A stretch of DNA of 32,476 bases, taken from positions 1 to 32,476 of the forward strand of contig VBLR01000115.1 in assembly GCA_005878665.1 (NCBI GenBank), read 5' to 3'. A program made the translations under genes and the position numbers. Below, piece after piece: positions 8,831 through 20,000 of this stretch; position 1 is the stretch's first letter; every line of letters begins with the position of its first letter. The stretch comes from Methanobacteriota archaeon (GTDB lineage Archaea > Thermoplasmatota > Thermoplasmata > RBG-16-68-12). Below the pieces are notes generated by a model that saw nothing but the letters and a program-made list of their open reading frames with translations, had not been told where the DNA came from and ran no database searches.

Positions 8831-9205
8831 ATGATCCAAATTGACGTGGACCTCCCCGATCGACCCGGGGAACTCGCGAAGCTCGCCGCGATCTTGGGAG
8901 ACGCGGGGATCAACATCGACGCGATCGGCGGCGAATCCGCGGGCGGACGATCGTATGTGAGCCTGATCGTGAACCAGCCTGTGCAGGCGAGGGAGGCGAT
9001 GATGAAAAGCGGCTACACCTGCTCCGTGCGAACCGTGCTCGTCGTGCGCCTCGACGACAAGCCCGGAGCCCTCGCCGCCCTCGCCCGGAAACTCGGCGAT
9101 GCCGGGGTCGATGTCGTCAGCGTGATTCATCTCGGCACCGTGGGTGGCCATGCCCAGGTCGCGCTCGGCGTCGACAACCTGGAACGAGCCCGCTCCCTTG
9201 TCTGA
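8831..9205 (+). CDS. Tandem ACT-domain protein
   Basis: 124 residues made of two ACT domains. The first has IDVDLPDRPGELAKLAAILG and GINIDAI; the second begins near residue 63 with VVRLDDKPGALAALARKLG and GVDVVSV. ACT domains bind small ligands, usually amino acids, at dimer interfaces and regulate enzymes. With no catalytic domain attached, this is a free-standing ligand-binding regulator, like many archaeal double-ACT proteins; its ligand and target are not visible. The start is well supported: a strong GGAGGGGG at 8821-8828 lies 2 nt before ATG 8831. It is divergent from the VOC gene with a 104-bp spacer. Confidence 0.9.
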   Translation: MIQIDVDLPDRPGELAKLAAILGDAGINIDAIGGESAGGRSYVSLIVNQPVQAREAMMKSGYTCSVRTVLVVRLDDKPGALAALARKLGDAGVDVVSVIHLGTVGGHAQVALGVDNLERARSLV

Positions 9206-9265
9206 CCTCGCCCTTGCCCCGACCTGACAAGCGCCCTTCTCACGACCGATAACCAAAGCCCGTTT

Positions 9266-9275
9266 CTTAAATAAG
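9266..9275 (+). promoter_or_regulatory. TATA box for the 467-residue coiled-coil gene
   Basis: CTTAAATAAG in a GC-rich setting. The start site is predicted near 9297, giving a leader of about 48 nt. The leader contains GAGGAGG at 9310-9316, unusually far (28 nt) from the ATG at 9345. It nearly matches the box before the giant gene (10798-10807). Confidence 0.6.
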
Positions 9276-9344
9276 GCGCGGGCCGCTCGATTTCTCCGTA
9301 CACGAAGCGCGAGGAGGTTCCCTCGCGACCCAGGCGGTCAGCGT

Positions 9345-10748
9345 ATGCAAGGGGCGATCGAAGCTCTGCTTTCCGGTCTCGTATTCCGAGGGCTCGGCCC
9401 CGCCGTCTCCGGAATCCTCATGGCGGCTCCGCTGAAGAAGGTCGCTCGGGCTCAGCTCAAGAAGATTTACGTCCTCGATGAGCGGGGCGAGATGGCCGGC
9501 GAGTACGTCCTCGATTCGGACTGCCCGATCGACTACAACGACTTCCTGAAAGTCCTGCCGGACGAAGGAATCGGCGACCGCGATTCGCTCTTCGTCGGCG
9601 AATACGTGTTCACGGCCTTCCAGAGCGGTAAGTTCGCGTTCGTCCTTCTGTCACGCGGCCAGCTCGCACCGGACGATGTCAACTGGACCGCCCTCCTCCT
9701 CACGGCCGCGGATTCGCATCTCGCGTCCGCGGCGAACCGCCCCCCACCTGCTCGTACCGAACCGAAACCGGATGCCGACAAGGGATTCGCGGAGCGTGAC
9801 GCACGCCTCCAAGCGAAGGAAAAATCCCTCGCAGAGCTGGAGGCAAAACTCAAAGCGGACGCGGCGAACGTGAGCGGGCGCCAGGAGGAGCTCGACCGGC
9901 AGAAGGCGAGGCTGGCGGCCCTCGCCGACTATTCCACCCAACTTCAGGACGCGGTGTCCAAAGGAGCCTCCCGATCCGCGAAGACCCTCGAAATCGCGGA
10001 ACAACTCGCGGCGAGTTCCAACGAGGAATCGAAGAAGGCCGAGTCGAAAGCCAATTCGGAAGTACGACAGGCGTTCGAGCAAGAGCGAAGGGCGCTCATT
10101 GCCGCGAAGACCGATCTCGAGACCCGTTACCAAGAGGCTTCCGCGCGGATCGCACAGCTCGAGAAGGAAGCGAAGGACTCCGTCGCCATCCTCGAGAAGG
10201 AGCGGGCAGAGGCCTCCGCCCGGGCCGCGGAAGATGACAAAACGCGCCGCGAGATCGAGAGCCGCGTGGCCGACCTGAGCCAGCGTTTCACTTCGATGGC
10301 GAAAGAGCGCCTCGTCGCGTCCCATCGCCCCCCGGGCGAAGTCTCCGAGGAAGTCCGGAAGGCGATGGAGGGCGAGAAAGCCGAGTTGGCGCGGGAGCGC
10401 AAATTCCTCCAACGACGGGCGATCGAGCTCTTGGATCGCGAGGAGCGAGTCCGGGACCGCGAAGCCCGGGTCGACGATCGGGACCGTGAATTCGGGCGGC
10501 GGGAGCAGGATCTCGCGGCCCGCGAGCAGGATTTGGACCGGCAGAGGACCCTCCTGGCCCAGGCGAAGCCGCAAGCCCCCGAAGTTCGCGCCGAACCGGA
10601 CGAAGCGAAAAAAGACATCGAACGGCGCGTGAAAATCATCCAGCAGAAGGCGCTGGAACTCCTGGATCGCGAGGAGAAGCTCCGAAAGCGCGCAGCGGAG
10701 CTGGAGGCGATGGAAGCTCGACTCGCCGGTCGCGTAACGGCCGAGTGA
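9345..10748 (+). CDS. Membrane-associated alpha/beta module plus coiled-coil protein, paralogue of the giant's cytoplasmic half
   Basis: 467 residues. Residues about 1-30 are hydrophobic (ALLSGLVFRGLGPAVSGILMAA), followed by a basic patch KKVARAQLKK. This suggests membrane attachment with the rest in the cytoplasm. Residues 38-127 form an alpha/beta module (KKIYVLDERGEMAGEYVLD, then FAFVLLSRGQL, then a helix). It aligns with the segment just inside the membrane in the giant downstream protein (KAFLVDDSGRMLREFTLD, then LGVVLLAYGPV). A Pro-rich linker (128-145) leads into a Glu/Arg/Ala/Lys-rich coiled coil (146-460). Two related signatures sit in the coil: FLQRRAIELLDREER at 354-368 and VKIIQQKALELLDREEKLRK at 429-448. 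The same pair ends the giant. There is no enzymatic motif. I infer a scaffold or partner protein; I do not recognise a named family. Confidence 0.9.
   Translation: MQGAIEALLSGLVFRGLGPAVSGILMAAPLKKVARAQLKKIYVLDERGEMAGEYVLDSDCPIDYNDFLKVLPDEGIGDRDSLFVGEYVFTAFQSGKFAFVLLSRGQLAPDDVNWTALLLTAADSHLASAANRPPPARTEPKPDADKGFAERDARLQAKEKSLAELEAKLKADAANVSGRQEELDRQKARLAALADYSTQLQDAVSKGASRSAKTLEIAEQLAASSNEESKKAESKANSEVRQAFEQERRALIAAKTDLETRYQEASARIAQLEKEAKDSVAILEKERAEASARAAEDDKTRREIESRVADLSQRFTSMAKERLVASHRPPGEVSEEVRKAMEGEKAELARERKFLQRRAIELLDREERVRDREARVDDRDREFGRREQDLAAREQDLDRQRTLLAQAKPQAPEVRAEPDEAKKDIERRVKIIQQKALELLDREEKLRKRAAELEAMEARLAGRVTAE
10629..10688 (+). repeat. Coiled-coil signature shared with the giant protein (copy 1)
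   Basis: These 20 codons match those at 24187-24246 at 50 of 60 nucleotides and 17 of 20 residues. Most differences are at third codon positions, as expected for a conserved, selected protein segment rather than a recent DNA copy. Confidence 0.85.
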
Positions 10749-10797
10749 CCGGCTCTAGTTCTCCAAGGAAATCAGGTCAGATAACCACCAAACGGCG

Positions 10798-10807
10798 CTT
10801 AAATAGG
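10798..10807 (+). promoter_or_regulatory. TATA box for the giant surface/coiled-coil gene
   Basis: CTTAAATAGG lies 50 bp after the stop of the 467-residue gene. A start site near 10828 would leave a leader of about 180 nt before GTG 11011. Its near identity to 9266-9275 suggests the two genes are transcribed from similar, separate promoters. Confidence 0.6.
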
Positions 10808-10852
10808 TCCCAGCGGAACCGGCGGTAAGCCACCCAGACGCTCGCCAGAGTC

Positions 10853-11014
10853 GTGACGACTTTGAACGTCTCATGTGCCGCACTGCCAGGTTCCTACCAC
10901 GACGTCGCACGAGGTGCCTCGACTCGAACTCCCGGTCCTCCGGCCACGTCGATGAGCGGCAGCGCCGGTCGTCGCGACCCCTCCGCCTCCGTCCAGGACG
11001 TGGTGGTCTCGTGA
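10853..11014 (+). other. Possible short upstream frame overlapping the giant gene's start
   Basis: In the leader there is an open frame (GTG 10853, or ATG 10952 for a 20-residue peptide) whose TGA at 11012-11014 overlaps the GTG start of the giant gene as GTGA. Such overlaps can couple translation. The peptide resembles no family I know, and no clear ribosome-binding site precedes it, so it may be chance. The rest of 10749-11010 shows only the TATA box and some weak hairpins. Confidence 0.2.
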
Positions 11015-14000
11015 AGGCGGGAACCGCGATCCTGCTCGCCTTCATCCTCCTCGCGACTGCCATCCTGGTGGTCGCAAGTCAGTCGATGCCCGACCCGCTC
11101 GCGAAGTTCCGGACCCCGGACGGTCGGCTCACGATTCCGGGGCGTGCACTGACATCGGAACTGCAACGATTGCTGTTCCATAGTAATGATCTGCAGCCTT
11201 ACACGAATGTCACCTTCCTGCTCCCGGCGAGATCCACGTATCCGACGGAGCGCCTCGTGGCCATGTCATTTGCATCTCCAAATCTCAACGTCTTCGTCCA
11301 TCTACGTCAAGCGCCGGAAACGTGGGGCAGCGCCATTGACCACGTCCTCCGAGTGTGGTTCCCACCGGTCGACTGGCACGAAGTGGGAATCGGAATCCGA
11401 GACTCGGTCCGGGACGGCGTAGGGTGGTTTTTCGATCTCTTCACGATGAACGCCAAGGCCGATACATTGTCGGTGGATTCGACCACCGTCTCGGTCGTCG
11501 ACCCGGCCGCCGCCACCTGCACGACCTCTCAATCGGCAGCGGCGGGAGACAACGCGGTGCTCGTGATGCTCAGCAATCGCGGCCCGACCGCATACACCAC
11601 CGTCACTTACGGCTCGGTCAGCCTGGGTCTGATTGCTGGGACCGCCACGAGCGGCACGGGATTCGTCCGGACGGAGATGTGGTTCTATCAGGGCGCGATT
11701 CCGAGCGGGGCGCAAACGATGACGGCCACGCTGGTGAGCGGCACCGCGAAACAGGTATGTGCAACGGTACTCCTGAGCGGCGTCTGGGCCCCGACTCCGA
11801 CTGCAGGAGGAACCAGCGCCAGCGGGACGACCGCGAATCCGAGCATTTCGATCTCTCCGGCATCCGCCGGCGAGCTGGCTTTCGCGGTGATGGGGATTCG
11901 AGGGACTACGGCACCGACGGCGGTCACCGGCACGGGAGCCACCGCGACGAGTCTCTACGGGATTGCGCCGACCCAGTGCACCAGCGCCCCCTCCACTTCA
12001 TGCGGAGCGGGGGCCGACATGCCCTTCCCCGGAACGGCAATCACGTGGACGGACGGCAACGCCACGGACTGGGTCGTTTCCGCGGTTCGTGTATTGCCCA
12101 CCCCCAACTGCGGCGCTGCATCGGGGAATTGCTACCGGATTGGCGCGGGCGGGACGTGGGCCACGGGCGCGAATTGGTCGAATACGTCCGGCGGGGCAGC
12201 GTGCGGCTGCACTCCGGTGGCAACGAACAATGCCATCTTCAACGCCACCCCCACGGGCACCACGACTCTCGCCGCGGCGACCACGATCGCCAGCATCGAC
12301 ATGACGAACTTCACCGGCACGCTCGATACGACCGCATCCAATTGGGGCCTGACGGTGAACGGCCCGTTCGCCATCCAAGGCACCCTCCTGGCCCGGAATT
12401 CGACCATCGTCGTCACCGGAGACGTGGTCATGCTGACCGCGGGGACGATCGTCAATCTCGGCGCATCGGCGTGGACGATCAACGGATTGTGGACGAATCT
12501 CTCCACCTCCGCCTCGTGGGTCGCGGGGACGAGCACGGTCACGATCCGAGATGCCGCGAGCGGGACGCTGACATTCGCCGCACTCGCCGGCGGGACGAAC
12601 GAGTTCAACAATCTCACGCTCGATGCCACCGTGACCACCAGCATCACCTACACGATGGCGGCGAACCCGCTCCGGATGGGAGCGACCCTCACGATTCGCA
12701 ACTCGACCGGCGGGGCGACGGGACCGACCATCTTGACGACATCGGCGTCGAACCTCGGCATCACGACGGGCGCGCTCGCCCTTACGACCTTTGGAAGCCT
12801 GACGGCGAATGGGTCCGCCGTCGTGGTCAACGGCAACGTGAACGTCAGCGCCGCGAACGGCTACGTCGTCATGGGTTCGTCGACCTGGACCGTCACGGGC
12901 ACTTGGACGAACGCTTCGACGTCCGCCTCATGGAGCGCCGGGACGGGCACGGTCACGTTCACGAGTGCGACCGGCGGGACGATGACGTTCGCCGGTGCGA
13001 ATCTTCCCGGGAACGAGCTCAACAACGTTTCGTTCACCTCCTCGGCCGCGTCCGCCCAGACGTTCACCATGGCAACGAGGGCCCTGATCTGGGGCGGGAC
13101 GCTCACGATCTCGGACGGTTCTTCGACCACGGCGCTCGCAACGGCGAGTCTCGGCCTGACTGGCGGCGCACTCAGCGTCGGCAACGGCGGCATCCTCACC
13201 GCGAACGCATCCACGGTCACGGCATCGAGCGTGGCGATGACCGGGGGAACGAGCGGAACGATTACGCTCACGACCAGCTCGTTCACCAGCACCGGCAACT
13301 GGGACACGAGCGGAGCCGGCTCCGTGTTCACGAAGGGAACGAGCACGGTGACGATGAGCGGTGTGGCTAACATCGCCATTCTGAACGCGAGCAACAACTT
13401 CAACAACCTAGTCATCTCCGCGGCGGGAACGGTCACCCAATCCGGGCTCGTGGACGTCTCTGGGACGTTGACCGTGAATGGCGGCTCGGTCCTCGCGAGT
13501 GGCACCTTCACGTTGACCGTGGCCACCCTCGCGGCGAACATGGCAGGTGGAATCACGGCAGGAGCGGCAGGCACGAAGACCATCACCGGGAATGTCAGCA
13601 TCGCCGCCGCGGGATACTTCAGCTTCGGCGCGGCGACCTGGAACTTCGGCGGTTCGTGGACGAACTCGTCGACGAGTGGATCGTGGTCCGTCGGAACGGG
13701 CACGGTCGTCTTCAATTCCGGCTCGTCTCGCACAATGACCTTCGCCAACTTGGGAGTCTCGGAGTTCAACAACGTGCAGTTCAGCCCGACCGCCGCAGCA
13801 ACGTTCACCATGGTCACGAACGGCCTGCGGTGGGGAGGCACGCTGACGCTCAACAACAATGCGACCCTTTCGACCGGGAACCTCGCGCTGACGGGCCCGG
13901 GCGGGAACCTCACCGTGAACAACGGGGCCACCTTGACCGCGGGCACGTCGGTCGTGAGCGCGACCAACGTGACGATGACGGGCGGGACCTCGGGAGCAAT

Positions 14001-17000
14001 CACGGCCTCCGGGTCGTGGACCGTCTCCGGAAACTGGGACACATCCGGAGCGGGCTCCGTACTCACCGCGGCTTTGAGCACGGTGACGCTGAGCGGAACC
14101 GCGAAGACCGTCCGGATCCTGAACGCATCCAACGGCTTTGGGGCACTCACGATCAGCGGCACGGTTTCCGCGGCGTCGGCAATCACCCTCTCCGGCCTCC
14201 TGACGGTCAGCGGCACCTTCGACACGACCGCGACCAACTACGGCCTGTCGATTGGCGGTGGCCTGACGGTCAGCGGCGTCGCGGGAATCCTCCGGTCAAA
14301 TGGATCGACGGTCTCTGTGGCCGGGAATGTTTCCGTGAACAATGCGGGCGGCTACATCACGTCCGGCGCCGCCGGTTCGTGGACCGTCTCGGGATCCTGG
14401 ACGAACACGTCGACGTCCGCATCTTGGAATTTCGCGGCGTCCATCACGTTTAACTCATCGGTCTCCCAAACGATGACCTTCGCGGTCCTTCCCGGAGGCG
14501 CCGCCGAGTTCACCGACATCGCGTTCAACAGCGGTCCGTCGACCGTCACGTTTACCATGGCGACGAATCGCCTCATCTGGTCGGGGACCTTGGCGGTCCA
14601 GGGTGGGGCCGGAGCGACGACGCTCGCTACGAGCAACCTGGGCCTCACCGGCGGCGCAATCACCATCGACGACGGCGGCGTGTTGACCGCGAATGCATCG
14701 GCGGTCAGTGCATCGAACGTCACGATGACCGGCGGTGCGTCAGGTACGCTGACGCTTACCACGGGCGCATGGACCATAACCGGTAACTGGGACACATCCG
14801 GCGCAGGCTCGACCTTTACGGGCACGGCCAGCACCGTGACGATGACCGGGGCGGTTACGACCGTCAAGATCCTGAACGCGTCGAACGGGTTCGGAGCACT
14901 CGTCATCGGTGGCACCGTCTCCGCCGCCTCGGCCCTCACGACCGCGGGGCTCGTGACTGTGAGTGGTACGCTCGACACGACGGCGACGAACTACGGCCTC
15001 ACGGTCGGCGGCGGACTCACCGTCAGCGGTGCGAGTGGGGTGCTCCGCTCGAATGCGTCGATTGTCTCCGTGGCCGGGAACGTGAGTATCAACAACGCCG
15101 CGGGCTACATCACATCGACGGCCGGCGGTTCTTGGACCGCGTCCGGATCGTGGACGAACTCCGCGACGTCAGCCTTGTGGAGTTTCGCCGCTCCGATCAC
15201 CTTCAACTCGTCGGCCTCGCGAACGATGACGTTCGGTAACCCGCCCCTCGAATTTGGCGGGAACGTCACCTTCAACTCCGGTGCATCGACGGTCTCTTTC
15301 ACGATGGCCGCAAACAGCCTAGACGTCGGTGGGACGCTCACAATCGCAGGCGGAGCCGGAACGACGACGCTGAATACGAGTGGTTCAAACCTCGCCATCA
15401 ACGCGGTCGCATTCGTTGTGAACGCGGGAGGAGCCCTCACGGCCAACGGGTCCACAATCACCGTCACATCGATGGACACCCATCTCGGCACGTTCGCGGT
15501 CGGCGCCTCGACCGTCGTCGTGAACGCCTCGGGCGGCACGATTGACATCACGCAGACCGTCAACAATCTCACGGTCAATCCGGCCGTCTCGACAACGTTC
15601 GCTGGATCCCTCACGTGGACGGGAACCCTCACCTTCACGAGCGCCGGGACCGTCGCGTTCGGAACGAATAGTCTGACCTCCAGTGGCGCCGCGACGTTCA
15701 CGTTCGCGTCGGCGACGGTCACGATGAGCTCGGGGAACTGGGATACGTCTTCGGCCACGACCTTCACTGCGACGAGTTCGACGGTTACGTTCTCAGGGAC
15801 TGGAAATCTTCGGATCGGGGGGAGCGCCTCCTTTGATGTGCTCGTCGTCAGTGGCGGCACCCGGACTCTCCAGAGCCAACTCACGACGGCGGGACTCCTG
15901 ACCCTTTCGGGCGGCATCCTCGCCAAGGGGGCGAACGCTCTCACTGCTAACACCGGACTGACGATGTCAGGAGGCGCGATCACGTCCACCTCCGGTGTTG
16001 TCAGCATCACCGGCAATGTATCGATCGTGGCAGCCGCGTCCTACATCGTCTTCGGTTCCGAATCCTGGACCGTGAGTGGCTCGTGGACGAACAATTCCAC
16101 GTCGGCGAGTTGGTCGATCGGAACCGCGACCGTGGCCTTCAACGCGTCCTCGGCGCAGACGATGACGTTCGCGGCTCTCCCGGGGAACGCACCCGAGTTC
16201 TACAACGTGACCTTCAATAGCGGCGTGTCGACGGTCACGTTCACGATGACGGCGAATGCCCTGGCTTGGTCCGGAATCCTCACGGTCCAAGGCGGGAGCG
16301 GGGTGACGACGCTCGCCTCGAGCAATCTCGGACTCACGGGAGGCGCCATCGTCGTAGGCAATGCGGGAGCCCTCGCGGCGAACGCCTCCGCGGTGTCCGT
16401 CTCCGGGGTGACGATGATCGGAGGTGCGAGCGGCACGTTGACGTTGACGACCGGTTCATGGACCGTCTCCGGCAGCTGGAACACAAGCGGGCTGGGCTCG
16501 GCATTCGCGAAAGGCACCTCGACGGTCACCTTGACCGGGGCCGCGCAGACCGTATCCATTCGCAACGCATCGAACGGGTTCTACAATCTCAGTGTCTCGG
16601 GCACAATCACTCAATCAACCGCCATCGATGTGTCCAATTCGTTGACGGTGAGCGGAGCGCTGGCCACCGGAGGGTTCAACATTACGGGCGGTTCGAACCT
16701 CTTCGTCCCGGATGGTGGCACCCTGGCGGCGGGCACGTCCACAGCCACGTTCACGAACGTCACGATGACCGGAGGAGTCTCTGGTACGATCTCCCTCACC
16801 GGAGCCTGGACGGTGAGCGGTTCTTGGGACAGCACGGGCGCAGGCTCGGTTCTGAACTCCGGGACATCGACCGTGACCTTCACCGGGACCTCTCAGACCA
16901 TTAGCCTCGCGGCGGGCCAGATGTTCTACAATCTCACGATCGGTGGTACAGTCTCCATCAACTCGACGGCGACCGCGGCGGCTTTAATCGTGAACAACGG

Positions 17001-20000
17001 CGCCGTCCTCACAAAGACGGGCCAGACCATCGCCTTCAACACCCTGACAGAGAACGGGACCGGGAGCATCGTCGACGGACCGATTACCGTAGTGAACTTC
17101 TCCGTCACGAACAGCGATGGAACGAACCTCACGGCCATCAGCGTGTTCACGACGTGGACAATCGACGCGGACTACACATGGACCCATTCATCCACCATCG
17201 CGACCTCGACGATCACCTTCACGATCGGGGGCAACACGAGCGGCCACCGATTCAATGTGACCAAGGACGCCGTTGATTTCACCAACGGGCTCGTGAACGG
17301 TTCCGGTCAGATCATCTTCACGATGCTCGGCTCGGACCCGGTCGTCGACGTCCGCCTTTCATCGTCTTGCGGGGGGAATCGATACTGGATCGGCGGGGCG
17401 GGTAGCTGGTCTCAGACGGCCCACTGGGCGGATTCCTCGGGCGGGGTGAACGGATGCTCCGTGCCGAGCTCCTCGAATGCGGTCTTCTTCGACGCGAGCT
17501 CCGGAGGAGGAACCGTCACGATTAATCTGAATGCCGCCGCGTCTTCGCTCAACTCGACCGGGTGGACGGGGACGCTCGCGATCGGGTCGTTCGACCTCGC
17601 GGTCGGCGGCGACATCACCCATGCGGCGGGAGTCATTTCGATTGGCCCCTCCTCCAACGCCGGCCTGACGGCAACCGGGACTCTCACCCTCTCAGGTTCC
17701 GCCGTCCTCGACGGGTCCGGCGCGGCGTCCCTGGTCACCGTCTCCGGCGACGCGTCAATCACCAGCACGTCGGCTTACTTCCGGATGGGCACTGGCACCT
17801 GGACCTTCGGAGGGTCCTGGTCCAACGGCAGCACCTCGACGAACTGGGTCGCCGGAACCGGCCTCGTGATCTTCGATTCTTCGTCCTCGCAGACGCTCAC
17901 TTTTGCGAATCTTGCGGGGGACGAATTCCACAATGTGACATTCCAGTCCGTGGCGGGCAGCGGGACAATCACCTTCTCGATGGCGGCGAACGGCCTGCGG
18001 TGGGGTGGACTCCTCGTGATCCAAGATTCCGCGGGTTCGACGACCACGCTGGTGACATCGAATCTCGCCCTGACCGGTGGATCCCTTACGGTCGGCAATT
18101 CGGGAGTCCTCATCGCGAACGCATCGAGCGTCGCCGTGGTGGATGTCACGATGGCCGGCGGAGCTTCCGGTACGCTGACCCTCACGAGCGGGTCTTGGAC
18201 CGTAAGCGGGCAATGGGACACGTCCGGCGCCGGTTCGACGTTCGCTCGGGGCACGAGCACGGTTACCCTGTCGGGCACGTCGGCGAGTGTCACGACCCTC
18301 GATGCGACCAATGGATTCAGCAATCTGGTCATTTCCGGCACGATCACGCAGAACACCGCGATCGACGTGCGCGGCACGCTGTCGGTGAGTGGCACGCTCA
18401 CCACATCGGGGAACGACCTCACGGGCGGCGCCAACCTCACGATCTCCGGAGGGGGGAGCCTGGTCGGGACCTCGTCGTCTATCGTCGTCTCCGGGGTGAC
18501 GATGAACGACGCAGGGACGAATTCCATTTCCCTCACGACCGGCTCTATTTCCGCGTCGGGTACATGGGACACCTCCGGGGCGTCCTCGGCATTCACTGCC
18601 GGCTCGTCCACCGTGACCCTCACCGCCGCCTCCGCAACGATGGCGCTCGGGCCCGCTCAAGCGCTCGCGTCCTTGATCATCGCAGGGAACGTCTCGTTGG
18701 CATCCCCGTTGACGGTCTCCTCCCTCACAATCTCCTCGGGCGGACTCGCGAAAGGCCCGCACCCGCTGACCGTGAACAGCAATCTGACGCTGGCGGGCGG
18801 CTACCTCACCTCGACGTCTGGGTCGGTCTCGATCGCAGGAAATGTGAGCATTTCTTCGGCGTCGTCTTACATCGCGTTTGGCTCGGAAACCTGGATCGTC
18901 TCCGGGAATTGGACGAACGCCTCGACCTCGGCATCTTGGTCCGCAGGGTCTGCCGTGGTCACATTCAACGCGACGACGGACCAGATCATGACATTCGCTG
19001 GGGCCAACCTTGCTGGCAACGAATTCAGCACGGTTGAGTTTGACAGCGGCTCCTCGACCACGACGTTCACGATGGCCGCAGATGGCCTTGTGGCCCAGAC
19101 CATCACAATCCAAGGTGGCTCCGGGACGACGATTTTGACGACCTCGGGTGCGAGTCTCCCAATCATGGCGAATGCCCTGACCGTGGGCATTGGTGGCGCG
19201 CTTACGGCCAACGCCAGCATCCTGACGGTGCGCTCGCTGAGCACCGCCGCTGGCGTATTCGCAGCCGGGACGTCGACCGTCGTCGTCAACCTCTCCGGCG
19301 GCTCCGTCGATGTCACGCAGACGTTGTACGACATCGTCGTGAGCCCTGGAATCAGTACGACCTTTGTCTCGAGCATCACCTGGTCCGGGGCACTAACGCT
19401 GACGAGCTCCACATCGGTTTTCAACGGCAGTCTGATTTCCAACGGCCCGGCGGTCCTGAACCTCGGAGCATCCACGCTCTCCATCGCAGGATCGTGGGAC
19501 ACCTCCTCGACGACGACTCTCACGTCGATCGGCTCCGCGGTGACCTTTACCAGCGTGACCGGCTCGATCACCCTCGGTGCGAGTCAGCGGTTCGCCACGT
19601 TGACCATCGCCGGGACCGTCGCTCTCGCGACCGACCTGAGCGCGGACACCCTGACCGTGACAAGCTCGAACGTATTGACGATGACGAACCACCGCATCGC
19701 ATTCAACAGTCTGACGGTCAGCGGGACGATTACAGACGGATCCGTCAACGTGACCGACCTCACGGTCACGAACAGCGACACGACCGCCTCGGTCACCATT
19801 GCGGGGTTCAGCGAGTGGTCCCGAGGCTCCTCATACGCCTGGACCCACACCTCGAGCGAATCGTCCCAGACGATCACGTGGACGATCGGTGGAAATGCCG
19901 CGACCATCCCGTACGCCGTGACGAAAGACGGCTCGTCCTTCGCAACCGGAACGGTCAACAGTTCCGGTCAGGTGATCTTCACGATGCTCGGCTCCGACCC

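Noticed and set aside
10880-10960. tRNA-like T-arm on the minus strand (GGGAGTTCGAGTC)
   Set aside because: The five bases after the loop (CGAGG) do not pair with GGGAG, and no D-arm, anticodon arm or acceptor stem could be fitted around it.
10873-11010. Extending the giant protein to ATG 10873
   Set aside because: The added 46 residues are Arg-rich and look like an out-of-frame reading of GC-rich DNA. The hydrophobic signal segment begins right after GTG 11011.
12861-16016. Long minus-strand frames (458, 208 and 303 codons) opposite the giant gene's ectodomain
   Set aside because: They mirror the Thr/Ser/Gly/Ala/Val repeats, whose reverse complements rarely give stops. They are Val/Pro/Ala-rich (VTVLVPA-type) and repeat in step with the sense units.
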